This document shows, piece by piece, positions 63,498 to 64,000 of a stretch of 64,000 nt of DNA (positions are counted from its first letter, which is position 1; each line of letters opens with the position of its first letter). Position numbers and translations under genes: made by a program. Below the pieces are notes generated by a model. The model searched no databases, was not told where the DNA came from, and was given only the letters and a program-made list of their open reading frames with translations. The DNA lies in contig NZ_FOND01000009.1 in the NCBI RefSeq assembly GCF_900112815.1, forward strand, positions 124,001 through 188,000, given 5' to 3'. This DNA is from Blastococcus tunisiensis. GTDB taxonomy: Bacteria; Actinomycetota; Actinomycetes; Mycobacteriales; Geodermatophilaceae.

Positions 63498-63552
63498 GGG
63501 CCCCGTCCCGCTCACCGCTCACGAGATCGCGGCGAGCCTCCGGACGGGGCCC
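63498..63552. repeat. Palindromic intergenic element, copy F
   Basis: Perfect 11-bp arms GGGCCCCGTCC and GGACGGGGCCC, with inner CTC/GAG and CGC/GCG pairs. It sits 2 bp from the glyA stop on the upstream side of the kinase gene, placed as a glyA terminator. Confidence 0.85.
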
Positions 63553-63554
63553 GA

Positions 63555-64000
63555 TCAGCCCAGGTCCAGCCCGGCGTAGAGCGGATGACCGCTGAGCAGC
63601 TCCGCCGCGGCGTCGCGGGTGCGGTCGGCGAGCCCCTCGGCCAGCGTGTACTTGGCGCGGGACGGCTCGTTCGAGGACGTCGTCGTCGGCGTCGTCCCCT
63701 CGAGGACGCCGGCGATGAGCTCGGCCACCTGGTCGAACTCGGCGGCCCCGAAGCCCCGGGTGGTCAGCGCCGGGGTGCCGATCCGGACGCCCGAGGTGTA
63801 CCAGGCGCCGTTCGGGTCGGCCGGGACCGAGTTGCGGTTGGTGACGATGCCGGCGTCGAGCAGGGCGGACTCCGCCTGCCGGCCGGTCAGCCCGAAGGAG
63901 GTGACGTCGAGCAGCACGAGGTGGTTGTCCGTGCCGTCGGTGACCAGCCGGACGCCGCGCTTGCGCAGGCCGTCGGCCAGGGTGACCGCGTTGTCGACGA
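63555..64000 (-). CDS. glyA: Serine hydroxymethyltransferase, C-terminal part (5' end outside window)
   Basis: PLP enzyme interconverting serine and glycine with tetrahydrofolate. About 147 C-terminal residues are present; the frame runs off the right edge. Recognisable stretches are [37 protein letters not shown] and [20 protein letters not shown], all standard for SHMT. It ends just before repeat copy F. With gcvT in the same window it belongs to one-carbon metabolism. Confidence 0.95.
   Translation of the reverse strand, partial: VDNAVTLADGLRKRGVRLVTDGTDNHLVLLDVTSFGLTGRQAESALLDAGIVTNRNSVPADPNGAWYTSGVRIGTPALTTRGFGAAEFDQVAELIAGVLEGTTPTTTSSNEPSRAKYTLAEGLADRTRDAAAELLSGHPLYAGLDLG

Overview
The window looks like chromosomal DNA from a high-GC actinobacterium, most likely of the Geodermatophilaceae (Blastococcus/Geodermatophilus type). 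That placement is an inference from very high GC, heavy use of GTG starts, actinobacterial families (two-lipoyl-domain SucB, PASTA kinase, bcc-aa3 respiratory genes, PimB-type glycosyltransferase, DUF3043, DUF3618, DUF4235, Holin-X, F420/PPOX oxidoreductase) and gene order. As far as I recall the M. tuberculosis map, the order broadly parallels the Rv2175-Rv2217 region (pknL, aroG, exoribonuclease, acyltransferase, ArsA-like, SRPBCC, fadD15, pimB, NlpC/P60, DEDDh nuclease, trpD, ctaE-qcrCAB, ctaF/ctaC, asnB, erpA, DUF3043, gcvT, pepA, dlaT/sucB, lipB), with insertions and inversions. I saw no rRNA, tRNA, prophage, insertion sequence or CRISPR array.

Layout. 1-5.1 kb: 3' part of leuS, the lipB operon and an amidase. 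5.1-9.8 kb: S51 peptidase plus FAD oxidoreductase, an atypical membrane Ser/Thr kinase, and a TIGR01777 epimerase. 9.9-16.5 kb: lpdA-sucB (2-oxoacid dehydrogenase E3 and E2), pepA and gcvT. 16.5-19 kb: an envelope operon (Holin-X, DUF3618, DUF4235, YihY). 19-22.4 kb: aldo/keto reductase, MBL hydrolase, DUF3043 and erpA. 22.5-31.8 kb: asnB and the cytochrome bcc-aa3 genes ctaC, ctaF, qcrB, qcrA, qcrC and ctaE. ctaD (subunit I) is absent, and a 17-codon ORF sits where it might be expected. 31.9-35.6 kb: a receiver-like protein, trpD, a RAM-domain protein and a DEDDh/GIY-YIG nuclease. 35.8-42 kb: two peptidoglycan hydrolases (one an NlpC/P60-VanY fusion, the other behind a c-di-AMP riboswitch), an M48 protease and pimB. 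42-50.6 kb: fadD, SRPBCC, ArsA-like, DUF5304, ROK kinase, a TIGR00300 protein, an esterase and an acyltransferase. 50.8-54.9 kb: a TetR-controlled Baeyer-Villiger monooxygenase / hydrolase / SDR cassette with two operators. 54.9-64 kb: exoribonuclease, NmrA-like protein, phosphofructokinase with PPi-type residues, class II DAHP synthase, threonine aldolase, endonuclease IV, PASTA kinase and the 3' end of glyA.

Two patterns cut across the genes. First, a family of about 55-bp palindromic elements (six copies at 19278, 20341, 33421, 46922, 58797 and 63498) sits at gene ends. Copies differ by compensatory base changes that preserve the hairpin. One copy supplies the C-terminus and stop of an MBL gene, and another covers the expected start of threonine aldolase. 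Second, at least 16 genes have a TANNNT -10 hexamer ending 6-7 nt before the start codon, the signature of leaderless transcripts; several of these boxes lie inside the preceding gene. Functionally the window links lipoate-dependent 2-oxoacid metabolism, aerobic respiration, aromatic and one-carbon metabolism, and cell-wall remodelling under PASTA-kinase and c-di-AMP control.
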